A stretch of 64,000 nucleotides of DNA. Source: Nelumbo lutea. Taxonomy: Eukaryota; Streptophyta; Magnoliopsida; Proteales; Nelumbonaceae. The stretch lies in NCBI GenBank assembly GCA_022828595.1, contig JAKGHH010000003.1, forward strand, positions 58,827,759 through 58,891,758, in the 5' to 3' direction. A model generated the notes under the pieces. It was given only the letters and a program-made list of their open reading frames with translations, was not told the DNA's origin and did not search any database. The position numbers and the translations under genes were made by a program. This document shows positions 22,081-32,458 of this stretch, in pieces (the stretch's first letter is position 1; the number at the start of each line of letters is the position of its first letter).

Positions 22081-24123
22081 GACCAGTTCGGGGGACCATC
22101 CATGTCATTGTCGGGGGATCAATTGTCGTGGGCTGCACTTCGGCAGCAGCTCGGTCATCAGCCCGCAAGGCCACCAGGGAAGAGCTTAACTCCAAAGCAG
22201 CCAAGGATGGAGGAACCGATCTTCTTCACTGAAGACGATGTGTGAGGGGTCCATTATCCCCATGATGACGCGCTCTTCATAGAGATCAAGATCAACGACT
22301 TCAAGGTTAGGCGTGTCCTAGTCGATTCGGGCAGTTCGACAGATATTCTCTTCGATCAGCTACAACTCCAAGAAAGCGACCTGAAGCCCGCAAACACTCT
22401 GCTTGTGGGATTCAACGGTGAGGAGGTCAGGCCTTTGGGGAGAGTCACTATACCAGTAGAGGTCGACACCTAGCCTAGCATGGTAAGGCTCAACCACGAG
22501 TTCCTAGTGGTTGCGACCCCCTCCCCGTACAACACAATAGTAGGTCGGCCCATTACCTATGCCCAACGAGCAGTAGTCTCCACCTACCACTTGGCGATGA
22601 AGTTCCATACAAACTTTGGAGTCGGGGTGATGCGAGGCGATCAGCTCGAATCCCACAAGTGCTACGTAGCCTCCCTCGAGGGAAAAGCCAAGGTAGCAGA
22701 CGACCTCGAGCTAGAATGACCTGTGGAGCAGTTCGCGGAGTGAGCCACACCTACCGAAGAGGCCATTCCCATCCCAGCTTCAGTAGAGGATCCAACTCGG
22801 GTACTTCAGATCGACGCTTCTATTGAAGAGCCCCTACGGTTTCAACTGATAAGTTTCTTACTCGAAAATTTAGATGTTTTTGCATGGTCAGGGGCAGAAA
22901 TGCCCGACATAAACCCCAACATTATAACTCATAGGCTCAACACTGATCTTGTAGTTAGGCCCGCTAGACAAAAGAAACGCAACTTAGCCCTAGAGCGGTG
23001 GAGAGCAGTCAACGAGGAGGTCGGGAAATTCCTTGCAACCAATTTTATCAGGGAGGTTCATTACCCGAGCTTGCCCAAAGGACTGCTTCCCACTTCCCAG
23101 GATTGACCATCTAGTGGACGCGACCTTGGGGCACGAGTTGATGAGCTTCCTGGACGCCTACTCGGGCTACAATCAGATCAGGATGGACCAAACTGATGAA
23201 GAGAAAACTGCTTTCATAACCAAGTTTGGCCTGTACTATTACAAGGTCATGCCCTTCGGGTTGAAAAACGCTGGGACCACTTTTCAAAGACTTGTAAATA
23301 ATACATTTGAGCCACTAGTTGGCAAGAAGGTAGAGTATTATATAGACGATATGATCGTCAAGACCCAATTCTCACATGAATTAGTACAAGATTTACATTC
23401 AATTTTTGAAATTCAATGTAAATTTAATATGAAGTTAAATCCAAACAAGTGTGTCTTCGGTGTCACCTCGGGTAAATTCCTAGGATACATCGTTAACCGG
23501 CAAGGCATTGAGGCCAGCCCAGACAAAATCAAGGCCATCCTAGAAATGAGACCACCCCGGAAGTTAAAGGAGGTTCAGAAGCTGAACAGCCAATTAGCTG
23601 CCTTGAGTCACTTTTTTTCCAAGTCAGCAGACCGCTACCTGCCTTTCTTTAAGGCCATAAAAGGCAAAGACTTTGAATGGACCAAAGAGTGACAGCTCAC
23701 GTTTGACGAGCTCAAAAGACACCTCGTCAGCATTCTGGTTTTAACCTGACCCGAAGCGGGTGATGTTTTAGAGCTATACCTCTCGGCAAGTGACAAGGTG
23801 GTCAGCTCGGTACTAATAAGAGAAGTAGATCGGTTCCAATGACCTATCTATTATGTTAGTAAAGTATTGCAAGGAGCAGAGACAAGGTACCTAGAGATAG
23901 AAAAGTTAGCCTATGCACTGGTGATAGCAGCTCGAAAGCTCCGCCCATACCTCCAAGCTCACACCATCATTGTCCTTACAAACAAACCTCTAAGGCAAGT
24001 TTTGCTCAAGCCCAAGGTCTCGGGAAGGCTGACAAAGTGGGGCATTGAGCTCAGCGAGTACGAACTCCGGTATAAACTGCGAACTGCTATCAAGGCCCAA
24101 GCCTTGGCAGATTTCGTCGCATA
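22081..24123 (+). pseudogene. protease - reverse transcriptase - RNase H region of element A
   Basis: The aspartic protease motif VDSGSSTDILF lies at about 22321-22350, followed by the conserved NHEFLVVATPSPYN block. RT follows at about 22850-23690: KKRNLALERWRAV, FLDAYSGYNQIRM, MPFGLKNAGTTFQRLV, and the catalytic YIDDM intact near 23340. A connection and the first RNase H (LYLSASDKVV, RYLEIEKLAYALV, WGIELSEYELRY) run to the TAA at 24122. Stops near 22717, 23690, 23749 and 23841 and a frame change near 23070 break it. The N-terminal RT block around PVLVKK, present in C, is missing in A (near 23070). Confidence 0.85.
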
Positions 24124-24259
24124 ATGCACCTTTAGCTCCGAAGTCCCCAGGCCGGTGGAACACGAGGCCCCTAGTACAGGAGAGCTTAGAGTTCCCTGGC
24201 TGGTTGAACTCGAGCATCGTGAAGTAGCAACCAGCGCGACATCTCTCCTAGTTAGGCCA

Positions 24260-24604
24260 AACCCGAACTAGGATGAAGAACCCTTGATCCTTCACATAGA
24301 TGGCTCATCAAATCGGCAGGGCAGCGGAGCTGGGATCGTTCTGTACGGGCCAAGCGGCGTGAAACTGGAGTATGCACTATGCTTTGAGTTTGCAAAATCC
24401 AACAACGAAGCAGAGTACGAGGCACTGCTAGTCGGGCTAGATCTGGCAAAGGAAGTGAAAGCCAAGCACATCGTCGTCTGCAGTGACTCCAAGCTCGTGG
24501 TCAATCAAGTTCTGGGTGAGTACAAAGACCGCGAGCCAACCATGGTAGCATACTTAGCCAAAGTAAGAGGGGCTCTGCTCAACTTCCAGTCACACTTCAT
24601 CTAG
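24260..24604 (+). pseudogene. second (archaeal-type) RNase H domain of element A
   Basis: The motifs LHIDGSSNRQGSGAGIVLYG, NNEAEYEALLVGL and VCSDSKLVVNQV give Asp, Glu and Asp of the RNase H catalytic set. A second RNase H between the first RNase H and integrase is a hallmark of Tat-type elements. The domain looks whole and its catalytic residues are intact, but it sits in a broken pol frame and ends at a TAG (24602). Confidence 0.85.
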
Positions 24605-24696
24605 CAAATCCCGAGATCAGAGAACGCTGAGGCCGATGCCTTATCACGGTTAGCCAGCACGGGAGATAACACCATGAGGACTGTTATATAGAAAAC

Positions 24697-26533
24697 TTGC
24701 CTCGACCTAGCATTCTCAGAGGGGCAGAGGAGGTCGCACCCATCGTTCAAGCAGAGCTGAGCTGGATTGATCCGCTCACAAGCTTTCTGCTACACAGAGC
24801 CCTCCCTACAGATCGTAATGCCGCCAGGAGGGTAGAGCACCAGGCAGCCAAATACGCCATGATAGACGGACGGCTGTACCGAAGGTCCCACACACTCCCC
24901 TACCTGCACTGCCTGCGACCCTCTAAAGCCGAGCTCGTCCACCACGATACTCATGAGGGCCTGTGCGGTGGACACCTGGGGGTAGACCTGTTCATGGGCC
25001 GGAAGGCCCGAAGAGCCAGCCCGGCCTGGTCCGACCCCTGGATGGCCTTGAACAGGCTTTTTGGCCCGCGGGCTTAACCTCGGGCCAAAATACCCAGCCC
25101 ACACAAAATTCGAGCTAGGCTCGGGCTTTGCAAAAATAGCATGGCCCAAGCCCGGCCTGGCCCGACCTATAGTTAAACCTAAGTAAAAACCCTATGTGAT
25201 GTCTATTTGAATATATTTTTTGATTTGAGAAGGTCATTGATTCACTTGTAGGCTCATTGTTCATTTAAATAGGGGAAAAAACATCTAAATTAAAATAAAA
25301 AATGTCCATTTGAATAGGGAAATTTTTGAATTTCTTTTATTAGGTCGGGCTTTGGGCTCGGGCTCGAGCTTCGAGCTTTTTATCAGGGCCGGGCACGGGC
25401 CCAAGTTATAGGCCCGTTGGTCGAGCCAAGCTCGGGCTTGGGCCTAACAGTTTTCTGTTAATAAAGAGTCAAAGCCCGGCTCGAGCCTGGCCCAGCCCGC
25501 CCCATGAACAGGTCTACCTAGGGGGTAGAGCCTCGCTTAGAAGGCACTACAAGAAGGGTATTACTCGCTAATGATGAAGGTAGATGCGACCAAACTTGTT
25601 AAAAAATACGACAAGTGTTAGAAGTACGCCAACACCCACCACCGACCTGCCATCGACCTAAAGTACCTCACTAACCCGTGGCCATTTGCACAATGGGGGA
25701 TTGACTTACTCGGACCATTCCCACCAGCTACAGGACAAAGGAGGTTTCTAGTGGTGGCAGTTGACTATTTCACAAAGTGGGTCGAAGTTGAACCTCTTGC
25801 AACAATCACAACTCGGAATGTGCAGAACTTCTCTTGGAAGAACATAGTGTGTCGTTTCGGATTACCTTGGGTACTGATCTCAGACAATGGTAAGCAGTTC
25901 AAAGACATAAAATTCCAAAACTGGTGCCGAGACATGGGAATTCAACAGAACTTCACCTCAGTGGCGCACCCCCAGGCAAATGGTCAGGCAGAAGTCACGA
26001 ACAGAGCTATTCTCCGTGGACTAAAAGCACGACTAGACCGAGCTAAGGAACTATGGGCAGATGAGCTACCTAGTGTATTATGGGCCTATCGTACCACATG
26101 AAAAACAGCCACAGGAGAAACCCCCTTCAACCTTACCTACGACACCGAAGCAGTCATTCCAGCCAAGATCGAAGTTCCCTCGCTGAGAGTAGAAGCACAT
26201 GATGACAGGGCGAATGAAGATGAGCTATGCACCAACCTCGACTTGCTTGAAGAAGTATGAGACCTCGCGTACATCAGGACCGCGGCCTACCAGCGAAGGG
26301 TAGCTCGGTACTATAACACCAGGGTCAAAAAGCAGACTCTTCACATTGGTGACATGGTTCTCCATAAGATTATGGTGCCTGAGCCCGATGTTGGTAAGCT
26401 CCGCCCGAACTGGGAAGGACCCTACCGAGTAAATCGAGTAATCGTGGAAGGATCGTATGAGCTCGAATGCCTAGAAGGGGAACGAGTACATCGGGCATGG
26501 AATATTGTCAACCTAAGGCAGTATTACCTATAA
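24697..26533 (+). pseudogene. integrase of element A, split by a MITE
   Basis: The N-terminal segment (24697-24982) ends at EGLCGGHLG within the zinc-binding region, where a hAT MITE inserts at 24983-25516. After it come KKGYY, a damaged HHCC Cys pair (stop at KC*K), then the core: WGIDLLGPF, LISDNGKQF and ANGQAEVTNRAI carry the D, D and E residues. The C-terminal domain has RRVARYYNTRV and LRPNWEGPYRV and ends VNLRQYYL at 26533. There is no chromodomain. Further stops occur near 26099 and 26258. Confidence 0.88.
24983..25516. mobile_element. hAT-type MITE family 1, copy 3 (inside integrase of A)
   Basis: Ends TAGACCTGTTCATGGGCC and CCCATGAACAGGTCTA, flanked by CCTGGGGG (24975-24982) and CCTAGGGG (25517-25524), an 8-bp duplication with one mismatch. 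Removal of the insert rejoins the integrase frame across GGHLG, proving insertion after element A was in place. The interior is similar to copies 1 and 2: CGGGC-rich arms and an AT-rich centre. Confidence 0.92.
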
Positions 26534-26539
26534 AAAACT

Positions 26540-27130
26540 AAGTAGACCACAAGTCACTCTCAGGGTTTAAGGGCCAAAATACCGAGCTAACAAAGACCTC
26601 GGTGCAATAAAACTCCGAGAGTAGACCATGAGTCTCTCAAAACTCAAGGGTCAAAATTCCAAACTAACAGACTCTGGCATAACAACCTAGCCACCTATAT
26701 TACCCATAAATCACTGAACTGAGTAGACCATGAGTCGCTCCTAGAGCCTAAGGGCCAATTTTCCAAGCTAGTGACGACCTCGAAAAAATGAGACCCAGTT
26801 ACCCCCTCGGCAGGGGCAAACTTTAGGAGAACAGACCACGAGTCGCTCCCTCTAGCCTAAGGGCCAACATGCCAAGCTAACTAAAGACCCCGGCGCTATG
26901 CATGACTTAACCATCTCGCCGGCATAGGCTTAGTATGCCAAGAACAAAAGGTGCCTCGAGTACGAGCTCTCTGACGCTTAGTCTACCTCGGTATACGCTG
27001 CTAAGGGTAAACACCATCCCAAGTAGCCAAGTAGGCAGGTCGGGCACACACCCTACTATGTCCACCTCAGCGTACGTTGTAAAATCTTATGGTCACCACT
27101 ACTAAGTATAGGAAACAGTTCGGGGCTATA
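26540..27130 (+). repeat. degenerate tandem repeats between pol and the antisense gene (A)
   Basis: About four units of roughly 80-110 bp share GTAGACCATGAGTCGCTC and CCTAAGGGCCAA words (starts near 26542, 26616, 26722 and 26832). The same words appear after pol in element B (about 39896 and 40577). Variable tandem repeats in this position are known from Tat-type elements. There is no coding frame. Confidence 0.7.
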
Positions 27131-27313
27131 GCGGTAATGGAACACCCACCTCAAGAACTAAAGTCACTAGCTCGATAGCTCAGGATAAGACAAACACTTC
27201 GGTAGAAGAGAATTACACAAACACTTAACAAAATATGTACTTTCATTACATAATATGCACTTTCATTACACTTAACAAACACTTCGCTGGCCCAGAATAC
27301 AAGGAGCACATAA

Positions 27314-29488
27314 CTACTTTGGAGGCTTGTCAACTTCACCCAGAGCCTCTTCGGGGGTGTCAGCCAGGTCGGTAGCACCAGCCTCCTCATTGCCGCCCTC
27401 CTCTTCGGAGTCTGGGTCATCCATGGCCTAGCGGGCCATGTCTTTTGTGATCCTCCAGGTGGTGATGGTGCTTGTGTTGAGGTCGGGATATGCATGCCTT
27501 ATCAACCACCTGTTGAGCTTAGACCCCCTACGATAGGCCTGCGGCATCACATCATCAAACCTAGATGATTTGGCATAGTCAATGACAGCCTGGACCTTCG
27601 TCTCCTCGAGAACTTGATCGAAGATCTCGGTCTTCTCCTTAATATCAGCTTTGAGGCACTCCACCTCGTGCTCCAGGGCCCCCTTGGCTTCCTTAAGTTC
27701 CTGCACCTCGAGCTATGAAGCCTCCTGTCCCGCATTGAGGCTCTCCACCTCGAGCTTTAAGGCCTCCTAGCCTACTCTGAGCCCATTCACCTCGGCCTTC
27801 AGCCTGTCCCTCTCATGGGCTAGCTCCTCTTCTCTGACAGTAGGACTTCAATAAAGCTCTTCTGAGCTGCAGCGTCACCTTCCAACTGGTGAATCCTACA
27901 CCGAGCTGCTCTCAAATCAGTATGAGCTCCGCGAGATGAATCCTCGACAGCCAAAGCCCACTTCAGATGTCTGTCAAACTGAAGATTCAGCGAGTGCACG
28001 GCGGTGCTCACCTGGCAAAAAGAGGTCGGTCAGTACCAAAGAAAAGAATGAAAGAATGGGGAAATGATGATTCTTGGAGTGTGAACTCACCACACATAGC
28101 GTGGGTTGCAGCACGGGCCCTGAGCTGACCGGGGGTGAGGTTGGCCCAATCTGAAACCTCTGCGGGGTAGACAGTCCCTTTACTTTTTTTGAGGCTACAC
28201 TAGGGGAACAGGATGCTCTCCTCCTCCTCCTAGCTCCCCAAGCTGGACACCTTTGTCTCAGCAGCATGATGAGCCGATTCTTCGGAAGCCTTGGCAGTAG
28301 CCTCGGCAGGGTTAGGCACTTCGGCAGTAGCCCCAGTTGGCTAAGCGGCCGGCTCTACCACCGCCTTAGGCTCCAGAGAAGGTAAGTCCCCCTCCAAATC
28401 TATCACTGGAGGGGCACTAGAGAGCTTGGGTTCCGAGATGGGAGCCTGTGGGAGCTCGGGCTCCGAGATGGGAGCCTGTGGGAGCTCAGGCCCCAAAGAA
28501 GGAACCTGTGGGAGGTCAGGAGTGGGGGCACTTGGGGGCTCTATGCGCGCCTTCTTGGCGGCTTGCTTCTTCCTCTTCTTCATTTGGCGAAGGAGCATCT
28601 GACCGATATTCCTCTTTTCCTCCAAGGGACCTACAAGAGAGCTTGGCGTCAGTAAGCTTGAAAACGCCTAGCGGATTAAGCGAGACGCTGAGGTAAAAAT
28701 AGACCTACCCGGGCTCAAATCGGCCTGAATGAGCTTCTCTTCGGCAATGTGATCTTTGTGGTCGAACCCGACTTGAGCCCATGAGTGGAGTGTTTCCCTC
28801 ATCTTCTGGTCGAGAATAATGTCGGGGTCTTGGGTAGCCACCCTCCAGCTAGTAAGGAAGGGCCACCTCGTGCTGCTCCGGGCTACAAAGTAGTCCCGCT
28901 TCCAGGTTGAGACCTTGCTTGGGAGTTTATGTAAGAATTTGAAGCCCGAGCGAGGGGACAGATAGTAAGTCCGCCTGTGCTCAGGGAGAACGCCCAAGGC
29001 ACTCTTCTTTATTGATAAAATAGAACAAATGATATATATATATATAAATCTAAGGGAAGGTTGTATTCGAAACAAATGGAGATAGTCCCAACCACGTTTC
29101 GAATAGCGTTTGGGTGGAGCTGGTCCAGCGTGACGTTAAAACGTCTCAACACCACGGGGATAAGAGGATGAAGAGGAAGACGAAGCCTGCCAACGAGCTG
29201 CTCCCTAAAGATCACGATCTCATCCAGACCATGCTCCCAAGGGAAGTTGCCCGTAGGAAGACTATACGAGTATTCCTGAGGTAGGTTGAAGTTTTGGATG
29301 AGGTGTTGAAGTCTCTCAAGCGTCATGGTGGATGAACCGAATTGATCTGGCACCCGACCTCGGTGGGAGGTGAACGCTAGCATACCCAAAGTCACCCGTG
29401 CCTTGTGAGAAGGCTGGGCAATAGTGGGGTCACCCTGACCCGAGGTACCCACCTCGGGCTCATCTAAGAGACTATCCCCGCTAGACAT
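27314..29488 (-). pseudogene. antisense gene (aORF) of element A, three exons
   Basis: Exons by comparison with C are 29488-28709, 28630-28091 and 28011-27314. Introns of 78 and 79 nt have GTAGGT and GTGAGT donors and TAG and CAG acceptors. It starts MSSGDSLLDEPEVG. Exon 1 has the FPWEHGLDEIVIFREQL and LHPNAIRNVVGTIS blocks of the plant 'putative gypsy type transposon' family. Exon 2 has a basic KKRKKQAAKKARIE patch and Pro/Glu repeats (SEPELPQAPI). Exon 3 has a coiled-coil-like segment, then RFDDVMPQAYRRG, and an acidic tail. An (AT)n run near 29033-29046 shifts the frame, and a TAG near 27427 cuts the tail. Function is unknown. Confidence 0.8.
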
Positions 29489-29658
29489 CAAATGAAATAA
29501 ACTAAAAAAAGAGAAAGGGAGGCTCGGGGACTCACCAAGGAAAAATGCAACCAAACTAGAACTGGATGAGTTAGAAGACCCGAGTTGAAGACTCCAGACG
29601 TGAGCTCAAGCTAGACGAAGGATACTTAGTGCCGAAGGAAAATAACCAAGGCCCCCCA

Positions 29659-29668
29659 CTATTTATAG
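29659..29668 (-). promoter_or_regulatory. TATA box of the antisense gene in element A
   Basis: On the minus strand CTATAAATAG followed by TGGGGGG, 171 bases before the antisense ATG at 29488. The identical decamer occurs at the matching place in B (41921-41930) and C (50726-50735). A possible 5' UTR intron donor (GGTGAGTCCC) lies between box and ATG. Confidence 0.75.
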
Positions 29669-29959
29669 CCGCTAGGCCCGGGCACCAACGGTTAAGATTG
29701 AAGCAATTTGACGATTCTCAAGAAAACCGGCTGCGAGGCTCTCGAGGTGAAATCAGTTTAGCGCATTTTTGATGTCCGCGAAGTCCAGATCGTGTGATGT
29801 CCATGCGTGATTTGCATGCGGCCTAGGTTTTTTCCTTCCGAGTGAACCAAGCGCCAGACCAGTCTGGCTAACGGGTTGCCCGTCAAGGTCGCATAAGTGT
29901 CGAGCCAAATACACCCGATGCACCGTGAACTCCCCGCGTTGGGTCAGCACCCCCAGCAC

Positions 29960-29973
29960 GGGGAGTGGGGGGC
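29960..29973 (+). other. polypurine tract of element A
   Basis: GGGGAGTGGGGGGC followed by AAT and then the 3' LTR. It is the expected primer for plus-strand DNA synthesis; B has the same run before 42198 and C its counterpart on the minus strand. Confidence 0.8.
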
Positions 29974-29976
29974 AAT

Positions 29977-30891
29977 TGGTGGAGGGTGATTTGGCCCAAC
30001 CTCGTAGCATAGGGACATGTGTGCGTGACCTGACTCGACGAACAGCTTAGCCTAACAGCACAACCATAACTCAGCGGGAAGGACCCGTCGAGTCCAATGT
30101 TGGCCACTCGGCGGGTTAAGCGACTCGCCAAGGACTAGCGCCCGGCCAAACCTTGACTCCCACCAAGTGTGGGAGATTCCGAACTCCTCTTAGGGCCCAA
30201 GCTCCCTTTGAGACCCGAGCTCTCCCTTCCTAAGAAGAGAGCACACCGATTTTTGGCTAAGTGTCCCAAGGGAGGAACCCCTCGGGGCAGCACCGTCGAG
30301 ACTCCTATTCGAACTTGCTTAAGGCCTGCCTACAGTGTGGGCACCTCGGGGTACCTCGACACCTCAGTGCAAGACAAACCTACCCCAGGTGGTCCGGCAT
30401 ACAATAGCTTGGCATGCTACAGGGAGATCTGCCTGACATTCGTACCTACTTGATCCGGTGGTAGGGCTCGAATACCTTAACAGGAGGCATTCCGCTCGCC
30501 AGGCAGCGTTCTGCTCGTCGTCTCTGAAAAGCATGACATGCTTGTTGAGTCTGTACCTTGCAATAGCAGCCTGTAGCAGCAACTTGCACCTGCCGCACCT
30601 GCCCTGGCAGTAACAACTAGGGCAGTGGCGGTTATGCCAGATATGATCGTGCTTCGATATAAAAGAACCCCAACCCTCACAAAGCAATGGTATTGAAGCT
30701 AGCACTTTCGGCACTCTTAACTCTCCGTATCTTCTTTAAGTTTTCCTCAGAGTTCTAACTTAGCCATCGGAGTGTTCCTTCCGAGAGATCTCCCTGGGAA
30801 CCCTTCACCTTCTTCTTCATCTCAGGTGTCGTCTGTCATAGCTAGGAGCCAACTCTCAACCAGCTAGGAGTGCCTAGATTGTGTGGCATCA
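29977..30891 (+). repeat. 3' LTR of element A
   Basis: Starts TGGTGGAGGGTGATTTGG and ends GTGGCATCA. It is collinear with the 5' LTR but has indels, for example a missing segment of CTCC/GGGGCCCC sequence near 30200 and an extra AGCAGCCTGTAGC segment near 30575. Confidence 0.9.
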
Positions 30892-31151
30892 TTACCAAAA
30901 CTAAACCGACTTGGTCGGGTTGGGAAATTGCTAAACTAAAGACAAATAGAAATACTAAAAAGTGACCAACTTGGGTCAAGTTGAGTCAGATTGGTCAGCT
31001 TCATCAGTTTGATGAACAACCCTAGTATATAAAAAACAAATAATTATTAATTATTTAAAACTTAAAATATAAAACTATTGTCTACTCTTATGTATTTCTA
31101 TTAATTAACTTTCTCTTAATAAAGTTCGTGCATCCCACGGGTGCCCACTAG
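30892..31151 (+). repeat. right part of the repeat that hosts element A, Helitron-like 3' end
   Basis: Related to about 16740-16975 (AATACTAAAAAGTGACCAACTT.., then TATTTCTATT and AACTTTC-CTTAA). It ends TTCGTGCATCCCACGGG, TGCCCACTAG, then T, a hairpin plus CTAG as in Helitrons. Element A therefore inserted into an older copy of this family, whose left part lies before 19216. Confidence 0.55.
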
Positions 31152-31908
31152 TATATAATAAAATGAATGGTCCATGTCAACATACCTCTCCTTTGAGAAA
31201 AGCTATTTATCTATTTTCTCCATTATTTGTATTTTTCCTATTTTCTTTTGTTTTGAAAATATAAAAAAGTAATCATTGCCTATTTTGATTAGATTAATAA
31301 AGCTACACACTATTTGATAGAGAGACCTTTGGGTTTTCCAAGGTCTCTTATTTTAATGCATGTTATTATTACATTTAAAAAAGACATTTATGAGGGAGAG
31401 AGAGAGAGAGAGAGAGAAGGAATAGTAATAAAACATAATAAAGTAAAATAGTAATAAGTTGATGTTAAAAAATCAAACATAAAACAACATAAATAAAAAT
31501 ATTATTTTAAAAACTATTAATTTAAAATTCCACTAAACTTCCACTTAAAAATTAAACTTAATAAACAGTAATAAAAATAAGTAATTTAAAAACAAAAATA
31601 TTAATTGATAGTTTTAATAATATTATAATTTAAATATGGGTTTGGAATATTACAAATAGAATTTTTGTTCTAAGGTTGTATTTTTTTTTGTTTATTCTTT
31701 TTTATTTTATTAGATAACTTTGTATTAATATATTTTTAATTAATTAATTAATAATATTGTTAAAATTAATAATTTTTATGAGTTGAGTTATGACCTTTAT
31801 TGTGAAACATAAATAAAAAATTAAAATGTAGAACCCGTTTTATCACTTATACAAAGAAGACAAGCTAAACGGGTCTTCCTAGAAACCCATTACGTATACA
31901 TGACATAC

Positions 31909-31996
<88 letters not shown>

Positions 31997-32415
31997 GTAA
32001 TAATAATAACAATTTATATAGAATTTGAAACCTAATAACTATAATTACAAGAAATTATAAAAGTTAATTAAAATATTAAAATTAGCAAATTTTTATCTAG
32101 CAACTATTTAAAGTTAAGGAATTAATAAAAAGTAGTTTTAATTTGTACTTAGGATGACAATTTATAAAACTTAATATAATTAATATTAATAGGATAACTA
32201 AAATTAATAATAATAATTAAAAATTATAAAAAAATAAAATAACTATTTATTAAAATATTAAACAATAATTATATTTGTATTTATAAAAATCAGCATAGGT
32301 ATTTATCTTTTACCAAGATATTGTATTTAGAGAGAGAGAAATAGATTATATTACAAAAGAGAGACAATTAAGAGAGTACTATTGAGAGATAGAGGGATAT
32401 AGCATGTATATTATT

Positions 32416-32455
<40 letters not shown>
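31152..32455. other. AT-rich DNA with microsatellites, no gene seen
   Basis: Holds a GA run (31392-31418), an AAT run of about 30 units (31909-32010) and a second GA run (32417-32453). No open frame of note. Confidence 0.7.

Positions 32456-32456
<1 letters not shown>

Positions 32457-32458
<2 letters not shown>

Larger units (their letters stand above)
19216..30891 (+). mobile_element. Element A: Tat-type Ty3/gypsy LTR retrotransposon (defective)
   Basis: Two LTRs of about 914 bp bound a primer-binding site, gag, protease, RT, RNase H, a second RNase H, integrase, a 3' repeat region, an antisense gene and a polypurine tract. The order PR-RT-RH-RH-INT and the antisense gene fit the Tat branch of plant Ty3/gypsy elements. 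The LTRs differ visibly, including indels, so the copy is older than element C. It is dead: gag and pol carry many stops, and a hAT MITE (24983-25516) splits the integrase. It lies in a host repeat whose Helitron-like end is at 31151. No clean 5-bp target duplication was found (CAAAC left, TTACC right). Confidence 0.9.

Noticed and set aside
21837..22204. Minus-strand open frames rich in Ile or Leu
   Set aside because: They are translations of the (AAT)24 microsatellite in other frames.
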